Shown: positions 16,201 through 25,318 of the stretch, piece by piece
How the letters are laid out: each line of letters begins with the position of its first letter
Numbering within the stretch: position 1 is the first letter of the stretch
Assembly: GCA_035532275.1 (NCBI GenBank)
Contig: DATKRG010000269.1
Span: forward strand, 1 to 64,000
Direction of reading: 5' to 3'
Source of the DNA: UBA9676 sp035532275
GTDB lineage: Bacteria > Actinomycetota > Actinomycetes > Streptosporangiales > Streptosporangiaceae
Length of the DNA: 64,000 nt
Notes under the pieces: model-generated
The model's database searches: none
What the model was told of the DNA's origin: nothing
What the model saw: only the letters and a program-made list of their open reading frames with translations
Translations under genes and position numbers: made by a program

Positions 16201-19200
16201 TCACGCCCGCAGCGGGATGGCTTCGATGAGCGCGGCCAGCCCGGTCTCGTCGAGCAGGTCCGCCGGCCGCAGCGTCAGGTCGTGGCGCACGTAATAGAAC
16301 GCGGCCCGCACCTGGCCGAGCGGCACCTGGGCCAGCCCGGACCAGGCCAGCCGGTAGGCGGCGAGCTGGACCGCGGCCGCCCGCTGCTCATCCTGCGAGG
16401 CCGGCGGCTGGCCCGTTTTCCAGTCCACCACGTCGAACCCCCCATCCCCCGCGTCGCAGAACACAGCGTCGATCCGCCCGCGGACCGACCGCCCGGCGAT
16501 CAGTGTCTCGAACGGCACCTCCACCTCCAGCGGCCAGCGGCTGCCCCACTCCCCCGCCTCGAACCGCTCGCGCAGCAGCGCCAGGTCACCGGCATCGCCG
16601 TCGTCGGCGGGCTCGTCGGCGGCGCCGAGCAGGTCCGCCGGGTCGATCAGCCGCTGCTGCCCGAAACGCTCCTCCAGCCAGCGGTGGAACGCGGTGCCGC
16701 GGCGGGCTTGCGGGGCAGGCGGGCGCGGCAGCGGGCGGCGGATCTGCCGGGCCAGTTCGGCCGGATCGGCGGCCATCGTCACCAGCGACGACACCGCCAG
16801 CCGGCCGGGCAGCCAGACCGCGGCGGCGGCTTCACCGCGCCGCTCCTCGCGTTCGGTGAGCAAGATGGTGGTGTCCCGCTCCCATGCCAGCGCGAGCGCC
16901 CGGTCCTTCCCCCGCAGCGGCCCGTCCACGGCCAGCCCGGCCCGGGCCTGATCCCCGCCAGCACCCACGCCGCCAGCACCCGCGCCGCCAGCACCCGCGC
17001 CGCCAGCACCCGCCAGCCCGGCCCTGGCCTGCCGGACCAGGGCCGCCGCCTCGCTGACCGCGTCATACCGCGGCCCACCCGGAGCCGGCGGCCAGGACAC
17101 CGACGCCGGCTCGGCCAGGGCCGGGTTCGTGGCACCCTCCTCGGGCACCGCCGCCCACCGCGCCACCGTCCCCGCGCCCGCCTCGCAGGCGGTCCGTACC
17201 TCGTCCAGGAACAGGGACGGGCCGAGCGGGGAGACGCCATCGCCCCACCAGTAGCCGGTGCAGGCGACCCAGAACGCGGCCCGGGTCACGGCCACATACG
17301 CGAGACGCCGTTCCTCCGCCAGGTCACGCGCGTCGCAGGCCTCCTTGAACGCGTCCAGCGACTGCCGACTCAGGTCCGCCAGGCCCGGCAGGTCACCCGC
17401 GTCGCCGCGCAGGCCGAACGGCAGCAGCCGCGGATTCGCCGTCCACCGCGTGCTGGCCACCGGCCGGGCCGGGAACACCCGCGCCATCGCGCCTGCGGAC
17501 AGGCCGGGCACGACGACCGCTGCCCATTGCAGGCCCTTGGCACCGTGCACCGTGGTCAGCGTCACCGAGTTCGTGCCGCTCGGCTGGCCCGATTCCAGGC
17601 CGTACTCCTCGGCCTCGGCCGCGGTCAGGTAGGCCAGGAACGCGCCGAGGGTCGGCTGCTCCTCGTCGTCGGCGAAGGCGGCCGCCGCGTCCGCGAACGC
17701 GTCGAGGTCGGCGCGCGCGGCGGCCGGGTCGCGCCAGGGCTGGGCCGCCACCTCGACGTCCAGCCCGAGCACCCGCTCCACCTCTCCCGCCAGGTCGGGC
17801 AGCGGCCGGTCCACGTGTGCCCGCAGCAGCCGCAGTTCGGCCGCGAGCGCGGCGAACCGCGCATGACCGCGGGCCGAGTACGCCCCGGCCGGGCCGAGGT
17901 CATCCAGGGCCTCCACCAGGCTGCCCTGCTCGGCCGTCAGGTCGGTGACGGCCAGGTCAAGAGCATCGTCACGCTTAACGCCGCCGCCAGGCTGGCCGGG
18001 TACGCCCGCGCGGCCCTGCCCGGGGCCGGACGTCCCGGCAGGTCCGGGGGTGCCCGGCTCGCCGCCAGCGCGCCTGGCGCTGGCCGGCCCGGGAGCGTGC
18101 TGCTCGCGGGCCAGGTCGCGGGCCCGCCGGCCAAGCGCCACCAGGTCGCGCGGGCCGATCCGCCACCGGGGCCCGGTCAGCAGCCGGGCCAGCGAGCCGG
18201 ACGCGGTCGGGTCGTGCAGCACCCGCAGGGTCGCCACCACGTCGGCCACCTCGGGCACGGTGAGCAGCCCGCCCAGTCCCACCACCTCGACCGGGATCCC
18301 CCGCGCCTCGATCGCCGAACGCAGCGCCGGGAACTGGGACCGTTTGCGGCAGAGCACGGCGATGTCGGCCGCGCGGATGCTGGTGCCGCCGGCCCCGCCG
18401 GCCCCGCCGGTCCCGGGCCAGGGCTCGCCGTCCGGCGCCGTCCCCGGCGGCAAGGCCAGCAGCGCGGCGATCTGCGCCGCGACCCAGTCGGCCTCCTGCG
18501 CGGCGGTCTCCAGCAGGGCGCAGACGACCTGCCCCCGGCCGGCCCGCTGCGGGGGCGGGACCAGCCGCGGCACCAGCGGCGCCTCCGCCCGCAGCCCTTC
18601 CTGCAGGGCCGCGGCCGCGTCCAGGACCCGCCCGGTGTTGCGGAAGCTGGTGGACAGCATCATGACCTCGGCCGGGCGGGACCGGCCCGCTGGGTCCCGG
18701 CTCTCCCGGCTCCCCGGGACGTTCACCGGGAAGTCGGCGACGAAGCGGCGCAGGTTGCCCGAGCTCGCGCCGCGCCAGCCGTAGATCGACTGGCAGGGGT
18801 CGCCGACGGCCGTGACCGGGTGCCCGCCGCCGAACAGCGCCTTCAGCAGCACCAGCTGGGCATGGCTGGTGTCCTGGTACTCATCGAGCAGCACGGCCTG
18901 GTACCGGGCGCGTTCGGCCGCCCCCACGTCGGGGTGCCGGGTGGCGATCCGGGCCGCCAGCGCGACCTGGTCGCCGTAGTCGATCACTTCCCGCGCGGCC
19001 TTGGCCTGGGTATAGGCGGTCACCATCGGCAGCAGCTGCTCCCGGGTCCGCTGGCACCGGGTGATCCTCCGGACCTGGGCGGGCACCTTCGGGCTCAGTG
19101 CCTGGCAGGCCGTGTCCAGCCAGGCGCCGACCTCGGCGACGTCACCGGGACCGCACAGGTGCTCGGCCAGCTCGCCGGCGAGGGCCAGGACGGCGGCGGT

Positions 19201-19842
19201 CACCGCCTGCGGGGCCCAGTCGATGGCGTCCATCGGGCCGGTGTAGCCCGCCACCACCCGGGCCGCGATCTGCCAGGCGACCGCGGGCGTGATGAGCCGC
19301 AGCGACGGCTCCAGCGCCTCGCGCAGCGCGTGGTCGGTCACGAGCCGGGCCGCGTAGGCGTGGTAGGTGGACACCACCGGCTCGCCATCCAGCACCTCCC
19401 CGGCACCGGCGCTCCCCTGCCCGGGCGTGCCCCGCCCGGGCGGGTTCCCCCCGGCCAGGCCCGGCCCGGCCAGGTCGGCTCCGGCCAGGTTTGTTCCGGC
19501 CAGGTCGGGCCCGGGCGGGTCCTGGCCGGCTGGCTCGGGCCGGGCGATGGCGACACCTGCCCGGCGCAGCCCGGTGAGCCTGGCCCGGACCCGCTGCCCC
19601 AGCTCGGCCGCTGCTTTGCGGGTGAAGGTCAGGCCGAGCACCCGTTCCGGGGTGACCATGCCGTTGGCGACCAGCCAGACCAGCCGGGCGGCCATGGTCT
19701 CGCTCTTGCCCGAGCCGGCCCCGGCGATCACCGCCAGCGGCTCCAGCGGCGCGGCGATCACGGCCGCCTGCTCGGGCGTGGGCTCGGGCAGGCCGAGCAG
19801 GCGGGCCAGCTGGGCGGGGCCGTACCGGGCAGCGGCGGTCAC
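16201..19842 (-). CDS. adnB: AdnB-type UvrD-like helicase with RecB-like nuclease domain
   Basis: A 1213-residue subunit of the actinobacterial AdnAB motor-nuclease that resects double-strand breaks. The SF1A helicase motifs are present: GAGSGKSET (41-49, Walker A), LLDEYQDTSHAQ (motif II), QSIYGWRGA (motif III) and VHGAKGLQW (motif V region). The C-terminal PD-(D/E)XK nuclease shows GRIDAVF, then DVVDWKTGQ, then QLAAYRLAW. GTG 19842 is chosen because it overlaps the adnA stop (GTGA). Two low-complexity inserts are unusual: residues 103-148 with pentapeptide-like ADLAG/TNLAG units, and an Ala-Gly repeat near 16940-17035. The adnA-adnB order with nudC nearby fits the mycobacterial operon. Confidence 0.93.
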   Translation of the reverse strand: MTAAARYGPAQLARLLGLPEPTPEQAAVIAAPLEPLAVIAGAGSGKSETMAARLVWLVANGMVTPERVLGLTFTRKAAAELGQRVRARLTGLRRAGVAIARPEPAGQDPPGPDLAGTNLAGADLAGPGLAGGNPPGRGTPGQGSAGAGEVLDGEPVVSTYHAYAARLVTDHALREALEPSLRLITPAVAWQIAARVVAGYTGPMDAIDWAPQAVTAAVLALAGELAEHLCGPGDVAEVGAWLDTACQALSPKVPAQVRRITRCQRTREQLLPMVTAYTQAKAAREVIDYGDQVALAARIATRHPDVGAAERARYQAVLLDEYQDTSHAQLVLLKALFGGGHPVTAVGDPCQSIYGWRGASSGNLRRFVADFPVNVPGSRESRDPAGRSRPAEVMMLSTSFRNTGRVLDAAAALQEGLRAEAPLVPRLVPPPQRAGRGQVVCALLETAAQEADWVAAQIAALLALPPGTAPDGEPWPGTGGAGGAGGTSIRAADIAVLCRKRSQFPALRSAIEARGIPVEVVGLGGLLTVPEVADVVATLRVLHDPTASGSLARLLTGPRWRIGPRDLVALGRRARDLAREQHAPGPASARRAGGEPGTPGPAGTSGPGQGRAGVPGQPGGGVKRDDALDLAVTDLTAEQGSLVEALDDLGPAGAYSARGHARFAALAAELRLLRAHVDRPLPDLAGEVERVLGLDVEVAAQPWRDPAAARADLDAFADAAAAFADDEEQPTLGAFLAYLTAAEAEEYGLESGQPSGTNSVTLTTVHGAKGLQWAAVVVPGLSAGAMARVFPARPVASTRWTANPRLLPFGLRGDAGDLPGLADLSRQSLDAFKEACDARDLAEERRLAYVAVTRAAFWVACTGYWWGDGVSPLGPSLFLDEVRTACEAGAGTVARWAAVPEEGATNPALAEPASVSWPPAPGGPRYDAVSEAAALVRQARAGLAGAGGAGAGGAGAGGVGAGGDQARAGLAVDGPLRGKDRALALAWERDTTILLTEREERRGEAAAAVWLPGRLAVSSLVTMAADPAELARQIRRPLPRPPAPQARRGTAFHRWLEERFGQQRLIDPADLLGAADEPADDGDAGDLALLRERFEAGEWGSRWPLEVEVPFETLIAGRSVRGRIDAVFCDAGDGGFDVVDWKTGQPPASQDEQRAAAVQLAAYRLAWSGLAQVPLGQVRAAFYYVRHDLTLRPADLLDETGLAALIEAIPLRA

Positions 19843-22800
19843 GGGGTCACCTGTTCCCCCGCCTCGTGCACCGGGCAGCTGGTGGCGACCGGGCACGTGC
19901 GGCAGCCCGGGTTCACCGTGGCGTGAAACAGCGGCCCGGCCATGCCCTGGGCCACGGTCTCGACCAGATCGCGTGCCCAGCCCGGCTCCGGGTCATCGGC
20001 CAGCGACCGCTGCGGCTGCACGCGGACCTGGGCGGCCAGGCTCGCCCGGCCGACCTGGACCAGCTCCGCGCCGCCGGGCTCGGTCAGGCCGAGCTGCTCG
20101 AACGCGCCGAGCATGACGGCGAGCTGGTAGACGCCCAGCTGCGGGTTCCGGTCGATGTCACCGTCGGCCGCCCGGGAGCCGGTCTTCAGGTCGACCACGA
20201 TCGCCCGGCCGGTCCCGTCGCTTTCGAGCCGGTCCACCCGGCCGGTGATCTCCACCGCGCCCACCTGGGCGCGCAGGCTCTCCTCGTAGCCGACCAGGGC
20301 GCGCGGGTTCGCCCGGTGCCAGGCCAGGAACTTGCTGACCATCTCGTGCGCCTGCTCCCGCTGCTTCTCGCTGTACCAGGCGCTGCCGAAGTCCAGGTGG
20401 TGCCACACCTGGTCGATGCGCCCGCCGATCGTGTCGTCGGTGGCCCCTTCGGCGGCGAGCACCGCGGCGGCGTGGATGACAATGCCGAAGTGGCGTACCA
20501 CGTCCACCGAGCCGGCCCCGGCGGCCGATTCCAGCAGCCAGCGCAGCCCGCACTTGGTGAACGATTCCACCTGCGACGGCGAGACCCTGATCAGGGCGCC
20601 CTCGGCCGGCCCGGCGGTGAGCGGCACCGGCACCTCCGCCACCAGCGGGCCGGAGTCGGACAGGGTGGTGAGCTGGTACCAGTGGCTGGGGTCGGCACCG
20701 CGAACCCCGGCGGCGGCCAGCCGCGCCAGCTGGGTGGCCGCGGCCTGCCGCAGCGCGGCTGGGCGCCGCTGGTCGGCGGCGGCCCGCCGCAGGTCGGCGG
20801 TCAGCGCCGGCAGCGACAGCCAGCGCAGATCCGACCCGGCGACGTGCTCGATGGTGATCTCCTCGCCCGCCAGCTCGGCCAGGAACCGGGACGGGCGCTC
20901 CTCGCTGTCGTCCCCGCCCGCCGCGGTCACCACCAGGCTGCGGCGGGCGCGGGTGGCCGCGACGTAGAACAGCCGGCGTTCCTCGCTGAGCAGCTTGGAG
21001 GCGAGCGCGGCGGTCGCGGCGTCGGTCCCGGCGGCCGGCCCCAGCATCCCGCCGACGGCGTCCACCAGCTCGTCCATGCCGAGCAGTGAGGAACGCAGCC
21101 GCAGGTCAGGCCAGACGCCTTCCTGGACCCCGGCCACCACCACCACATCCCATTCCAGGCCCTTGGCGCGGTGGGCGGTGAGGATGCGGACCGCCTCACC
21201 CGGCGGCGCCTGCCCGGCCAGCGTGTCGCCGGTGATCTCCTGGCCGGACAGGCTGTCCAGGAACAGCGAGGCCGAACCGGGTGGCAGCCGTGCGGTGAAC
21301 CGTGCGGCCGAGTCGAACAGCGCGACCACCGCGTCGAGGTCACGGTCGGCCGCGGCGCCCCGGCTCCCGCCAGCCGCGCTCGCCTCCTGCCACCCCCGGG
21401 CCAGGCCCGACGCGTGCCATACCGCCCACAGCGTGTCGTGTGCGGTGCCGTCACTGGCGGTGTCGCGGGCGAGCCGCAGCAGCCGCGCCACCCGCCGGGC
21501 CGCATCGGCGGCCGGGCCGTCGAACAGGGTGAGCTCCCGGGGGTCGCGCAGCGCATCGGCCAGCGGCTCGTCGCTCATCTCCTCCCCGGCCGCCTGGGCG
21601 GCCGCCCGCAGCGCCCGCCGGAGCCTGCGCAGGCCGAGCGCGTCGGTGCCGCCGAGCGGCCCGGTCAGCAGGCCGATCGCGGCGTCCTCGTCCAGCGTGT
21701 CCGGCCGCAGCGCACACCGCAGCAGCAGGAGCAGCGGCCGTGCCCCCGGCTCGGCCGTGAGCGGCAGTTCGTCCCCGGCCACCACGGTCGGCACGCCGGC
21801 CGCCGCCAATGCCCGCCGCAGCAGCGGCACCTGATGGGTCACCGACCGGACCAGCACAGCCATCGACGCCCAGCCCACACCGTCGTGCAGGTACGCGCGG
21901 CGCAGCACGTCGGCGACCACGGCGGCCTCCTGGCTGGCGCTGGTGGCGGTGATCACCCGGACCGAGCCCGGCGGGGCGGACGGCAGCGCGCCGAGGTCCC
22001 GGTGGCTGCCCGGCCCGGCGGGCAGCCTGACGGCCAGCCGCCGCGACGCCGCCAGCAGCACCGGCCCGCTGCGCCGGCAGGTGCGCAGCGCGACGACCTG
22101 GGCCGGCTGGTCGTCAGGGGTGCGGAACCGCTCCGGGAACCGGCCGATCCCGTGCACATCAGCGCCCCGGAAGGCGTAGATCGACTGGTCCGGGTCGCCG
22201 ACCACGATCAGTTCCCGGCCGTCGCCAGCCAGGGCGTGCAGCAGTGCCTCCTGTGCCGGGTCGGTGTCCTGGAACTCGTCCACCAGGACCACGTCGTAGG
22301 CCTTGCGCTCACGGTCCCTGACCGCGCCGTTGGCCAGCAGCGAGGCGGCGATCCTGATGATCTCGGAGTAGTCGTAGGCCGGGACCGGGGCGAGGTCGAA
22401 GCGCGCCGCGTACCGGTCGAGGAAGGCGCCAGCGGCCACCCAGTCGTCGCGCCCGTGGTCGCGGCCCAGCCGGGCCAGCCGGTGGCCGTCCAGGCCGCGC
22501 TCGGCGGCGCGCAGCAGGAAGTCACGCAGTTCGGCGGCGAAGCCCCGGGTGGCCAGGGCCGGGCGCAGCCGCTCCGGCCAGCGCGAGCCGCCGTCCTCGG
22601 CCTCGCCCCGGAGCATGCGCCGCACCTCCAGCAGCTGCTCGGGCCCCGACAGCAGGGTGGGCGGCTCGTCCCCGGCCAGCACGAACTCGCGGCGCACCAG
22701 GGCGTAGGCGTAGCTGTGGAAGGTCAGGGCGAGCGGCTCCCTGGTGGTCCGGTGCAGCCGGGCGGTGATCCGCTCCCGCAGCTCCTCGGCGGCCTTGCGG

Positions 22801-23027
22801 CTGAAGGTGAGCACCAGGACCCGCTCCGGGTCGATCCCGCGGCCGGTGATGCGCTCCACGACCGTCTCCACGATCGTGGTGGTCTTGCCGGTGCCCGGGC
22901 CGGCCAGCACCAGCAGCGGGCCGCCCACGTGGTCGACGACGGCCTGCTGGGCAGGGTCCAGCACAGGTGCCTCGCCGGCTCGCCCAGGCGAGCGGACGAG
23001 GCGGTAGGGGTGAGCGTGCCTGTCCAT
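19839..23027 (-). CDS. adnA: AdnA-type UvrD-like helicase with Fe-S RecB-like nuclease domain
   Basis: A 1062-residue partner of AdnB. Helicase motifs are AGPGTGKTT (42-50), LTFSRKAAEEL, VLVDEFQDTDPAQ, DPDQSIYAFRGAD and HRAKGLEWD. The nuclease domain has HFGIVIHAAA, GRVDRLES, VVDLKTGS and QLGVYQLA. A Cys in CGLRWL and the C-terminal CRTCPVATSC form the C/CxxCx5C arrangement that holds a 4Fe-4S cluster in AddB and Cas4 nucleases; the cluster is inferred. The pair unwinds and cuts DNA ends before recombination. The gene is divergent from the ArsR gene, and only a weak Shine-Dalgarno (GGAATGCGG) precedes its ATG. Confidence 0.93.
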   Translation of the reverse strand: MDRHAHPYRLVRSPGRAGEAPVLDPAQQAVVDHVGGPLLVLAGPGTGKTTTIVETVVERITGRGIDPERVLVLTFSRKAAEELRERITARLHRTTREPLALTFHSYAYALVRREFVLAGDEPPTLLSGPEQLLEVRRMLRGEAEDGGSRWPERLRPALATRGFAAELRDFLLRAAERGLDGHRLARLGRDHGRDDWVAAGAFLDRYAARFDLAPVPAYDYSEIIRIAASLLANGAVRDRERKAYDVVLVDEFQDTDPAQEALLHALAGDGRELIVVGDPDQSIYAFRGADVHGIGRFPERFRTPDDQPAQVVALRTCRRSGPVLLAASRRLAVRLPAGPGSHRDLGALPSAPPGSVRVITATSASQEAAVVADVLRRAYLHDGVGWASMAVLVRSVTHQVPLLRRALAAAGVPTVVAGDELPLTAEPGARPLLLLLRCALRPDTLDEDAAIGLLTGPLGGTDALGLRRLRRALRAAAQAAGEEMSDEPLADALRDPRELTLFDGPAADAARRVARLLRLARDTASDGTAHDTLWAVWHASGLARGWQEASAAGGSRGAAADRDLDAVVALFDSAARFTARLPPGSASLFLDSLSGQEITGDTLAGQAPPGEAVRILTAHRAKGLEWDVVVVAGVQEGVWPDLRLRSSLLGMDELVDAVGGMLGPAAGTDAATAALASKLLSEERRLFYVAATRARRSLVVTAAGGDDSEERPSRFLAELAGEEITIEHVAGSDLRWLSLPALTADLRRAAADQRRPAALRQAAATQLARLAAAGVRGADPSHWYQLTTLSDSGPLVAEVPVPLTAGPAEGALIRVSPSQVESFTKCGLRWLLESAAGAGSVDVVRHFGIVIHAAAVLAAEGATDDTIGGRIDQVWHHLDFGSAWYSEKQREQAHEMVSKFLAWHRANPRALVGYEESLRAQVGAVEITGRVDRLESDGTGRAIVVDLKTGSRAADGDIDRNPQLGVYQLAVMLGAFEQLGLTEPGGAELVQVGRASLAAQVRVQPQRSLADDPEPGWARDLVETVAQGMAGPLFHATVNPGCRTCPVATSCPVHEAGEQVTP

Positions 23028-23109
23028 ATCCGTACCGCATTCCAGCAGAACCCTCGGACATCCCGGGGCCGTTTGGCCGCGCCGCCGGCGTGTTCATCCC
23101 ACCACCGGC

Positions 23110-23160
23110 TTGACAGCCAGCATTAGTAAGTGCAGACTTACGGTTCGTGGGGACTTACGG
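23110..23160 (+). promoter_or_regulatory. ArsR promoter with palindromic operator
   Basis: TTGACA (23110-23115) and CAGACT (23133-23138) are 17 nt apart, and the GTG start lies 8 nt after the -10 box, so the transcript is probably leaderless. GTAAGT-GCAG-ACTTAC (23126-23141) is a perfect 6-bp inverted repeat covering the -10 box. ACTTACGG recurs at 23153-23160 just inside the gene. This fits autoregulation by the ArsR product. Confidence 0.6.
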
Positions 23161-23497
23161 AATTGATGCGCTCACCGCACTCGGAGACCCAACCCGGCGG
23201 GCCATCTTCGAATGCCTCGCCCGCGGGCCTAAAGCGGTTGGCCAGCTCGCCAGCGAGCTGCCGGTCAGCAGGCCCGCGGTGTCACAGCACCTGCGGGTTC
23301 TCAAGGAGGCCGGCCTGGTCACCGACCGGGCGGAGGGGACCCGGCGCATCTACCAGATCCAGCCGCAGGGCGTGCAGGCCATCCACACCTACCTGGATCA
23401 GATGTGGGCGCAGGCACTGGCCTCGTTTCAGGCGGCGGCCATCCGGGCCGCTGCCGCCGCAGACAGCACCCCAGGCGAAAGGCAGGACCAGCCATGA
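23147..23497 (+). CDS. ArsR-family transcriptional regulator
   Basis: A 116-residue winged-helix repressor. ALGDPTRRAIFECLARGPKAV (in part LGDPTRRAIFECL) and the recognition helix region SRPAVSQHLRVLKEAGLV are typical of the ArsR/SmtB fold, followed by the wing EGTRRIYQI. No CxC metal motif is visible, so it is probably not a metal sensor. It belongs to the group of ArsR regulators paired with an SRPBCC/AHSA1 protein, which follows with an ATGA overlap. A palindrome over its own promoter suggests autorepression. Confidence 0.92.
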   Translation: MGTYGIDALTALGDPTRRAIFECLARGPKAVGQLASELPVSRPAVSQHLRVLKEAGLVTDRAEGTRRIYQIQPQGVQAIHTYLDQMWAQALASFQAAAIRAAAAADSTPGERQDQP

Positions 23498-23997
23498 CAG
23501 ACAACGCCGCGGCAGCCACCACCTACGCACCCGTCCGCTGTGCGGTGACCGTGCCGCTATCCCCCGACAAGGCGTTCGCCCTGTTCACCGAGGGTTACCA
23601 CTCATGGTGGCCACACAGCCACCACATCGGCAGCGCCGAGCTCGCCGAGACCATCCTGGAACCCGGCACCGGGGGCCGCTACTACGAGCGGGGCGTGGAC
23701 GGCAGTGAGTGCGACTGGGGCACGGTGCTCGCCTGTGACCCGCCGCACCGGATCGTGGTGACCTGGCAGATCAACGCGAACGCCGACGACTGGTTCCTCG
23801 ACCCCGACCCCGCCCATGCCAGCGAGTTCGAGGTCACGTTCACCGGCCAGCCGGACGGCCAGACCCGGGTGGAGCTCGAGCACCGCCACTTCGAGCGGCA
23901 CGGCGCGGGCGCGGCCGGCATCCATGGCGGTGTCTCCTCGCCCGGCGGCTGGGCCACCATCCTGGACGGCTACGCCAAGGTCGCGGCCGCGGCCTGA
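23494..23997 (+). CDS. SRPBCC (AHSA1-like) domain protein
   Basis: A 167-residue START/Bet v1-like fold protein. The N-terminal VTVPLSPDKAFALFTEGYHSWWP, the TGGRYYERGVDG loop, the WGTVLACDPPHRIVVTWQI strand pair and the C-terminal GGWATILDGYAKV are standard AHSA1 features. These small hydrophobic-pocket proteins are commonly encoded with an ArsR repressor and may bind a ligand or take part in detoxification. The start overlaps the ArsR stop (ATGA), so the two are translated together. The ligand is unknown. Confidence 0.88.
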   Translation: MTDNAAAATTYAPVRCAVTVPLSPDKAFALFTEGYHSWWPHSHHIGSAELAETILEPGTGGRYYERGVDGSECDWGTVLACDPPHRIVVTWQINANADDWFLDPDPAHASEFEVTFTGQPDGQTRVELEHRHFERHGAGAAGIHGGVSSPGGWATILDGYAKVAAAA

Positions 23998-24095
23998 TGT
24001 GCCGTCCACCCCGGCAGCGGCTCACACCCGCAGGCGTTCCCGGGCGCCGGCTCGCACGGCCGGTGACCCGGGAACGCGCGTGATCACCATGGGGC

Positions 24096-24916
24096 GTGGC
24101 GACTCCCCAGACGCTCACCAGCCAGTATCTGGCCGAGGTGGCCGGGCGCGGGGCCGTTGCTGACTGGCTGGTGCGGCTGGCCAGCGAGCAGTTCGACCTG
24201 GCGGCGACCTCCTACGACGGCCAGTGCCTGACCCGGCCGGTCTTCCTCGAGCACACCGAATTCGCCGTCCTGCGCGACGATCTCGCCGCGCACGGGCTGT
24301 CCTATGTGGACACCATGGATGTCCTGGTCGGCACCTTGCGCACGGAGTGCGCCATCGATGACGGGGCACGGCCGCTGATCGCGATCGCCGACTGGCCGGA
24401 CTCGTTCAGCATCCTGGAACCTCAGCTGCGCTACAGCGCCGCACTGCTGCGCAGGTACCAGCTGGAGGCGGTGCCCTGCCATGGACGCGGATGGTCCGTC
24501 CCGGGCCGGTCACCGTCGGCGGCGGAACGCAGGCCGACATGACCGAATACGCGATGGCCGAACGTGAGCATCTCGTGCTCAAGCCGACCGCCCTGCACTC
24601 GGGTGCGGGGGTGATCCAGGGCTGGCTGACCACCCCGGCGGAGTGGGAACGGCAGCTCGCCGCCGCGATGGACAGCCCGTTCGTGCTGCGGCGCCGGGTC
24701 CGGCCGCTCGCCGAGCCGTTCCCGGCCCGGTCCGGGCCGGAGCCGTGGGTGCTGTGGTGGGGCGCCTTCCTGGGCGGGGCGGGCTATGGCGGCGCGATCG
24801 TGCGGGGCAGCAAAGATCCCGATGCCGGGATCAAGAGCATGCCGCACGGCGCCACCGGCACCTGCTGCTTCCACCAGCCCGAACCGTTCCCGCCCGCCCC
24901 CCAGACCCCGCTATAG
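24096..24916 (+). pseudogene. Broken ATP-grasp-like gene (N- and C-terminal remnants in two frames)
   Basis: The first frame (GTG 24096 to 24542) encodes 148 residues that look like the N-terminus of a glutathionylspermidine-synthase-like or ATP-grasp protein (LTRPVFLEHTEF, DWPDSFSILEPQLRYSAALL) but ends in unrelated sequence after about 24480. A second frame (24491-24916) encodes what looks like the C-terminal half of the same kind of protein (EHLVLKPTALHSGAGVIQGW, FVLRRRVRPLAEPF). The middle of an ATP-grasp domain is missing. The simplest reading is one gene that suffered an internal deletion with a frame change near 24480-24540. The alternative, two small overlapping genes, is less likely because neither half is a complete domain. 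Confidence 0.6.
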
Positions 24917-25318
24917 GCTGGTTTCACGCGGTTCAGTCAAGATCGCCATGGTTTTGTCCCGGTTTGTGGTCACCGAACGCGTTTGGTGCCCGGTCCAGCG
25001 GGCCCGCCGCATGTCCACCCGGAGCCGGCTGCCGCCGGCGCCTTCCCGCAGCGGCGTTCTCTCCTGGCGGTAGCGGGCCAGCGCCTCCCGTTCATGCCCG
25101 GCCAGCAAGGACCCATCGGCGTGGATCACCCGCCACCAGGCGACGCCGCCGCCCCACAGCGCCATGACCCGCCCCACCTGGCGCGGGCCGCCCACGCCCA
25201 GGTATTCGGCGATGTCGCCGTAGGACATCACCCGGCCGGGCGGGATGGTGTCGACGACGTCGAGCACGCGGTCAGCGAAGTCGGCCGCGTGCTCGCGGCC
25301 GACGCCCGCACCGGTCAT
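24911..25318 (-). CDS. Alkyltransferase-like (ATL) DNA-binding protein, MGMT family
   Basis: A 135-residue protein with the MGMT DNA-binding fold: DRVLDVVDTIPPGRVMSYG, then GGPRQVGRVM, then VAWWRVIHADGSL. The active-site PCHR of O6-alkylguanine methyltransferases is AWWR here, so the methyl-accepting Cys is Trp, as in ATL proteins that flag alkylated guanine for nucleotide excision repair. ATG 25318 overlaps the protease stop (ATGA). The last 24 residues (from about HQTRSVTTNRDKT) are encoded by dispersed repeat copy B, which also provides the stop region, so the C-terminus has been replaced or extended by the repeat. Confidence 0.88.
   Translation of the reverse strand: MTGAGVGREHAADFADRVLDVVDTIPPGRVMSYGDIAEYLGVGGPRQVGRVMALWGGGVAWWRVIHADGSLLAGHEREALARYRQERTPLREGAGGSRLRVDMRRARWTGHQTRSVTTNRDKTMAILTEPRETSL
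24917..24987. repeat. Dispersed inverted repeat, copy B
   Basis: The counterpart of 10062-10133, with the core inverted (24951-24978 is the reverse complement of 10075-10102, all 28 bases identical). It begins one base after the stop of the broken ATP-grasp gene and encodes the C-terminus of the ATL protein on the other strand. Confidence 0.8.

Noticed and set aside
16282..19926. A 1214-codon plus-strand frame opposite adnB
   Set aside because: It is the antisense shadow of adnB: long only because of high GC, with no recognisable domain.
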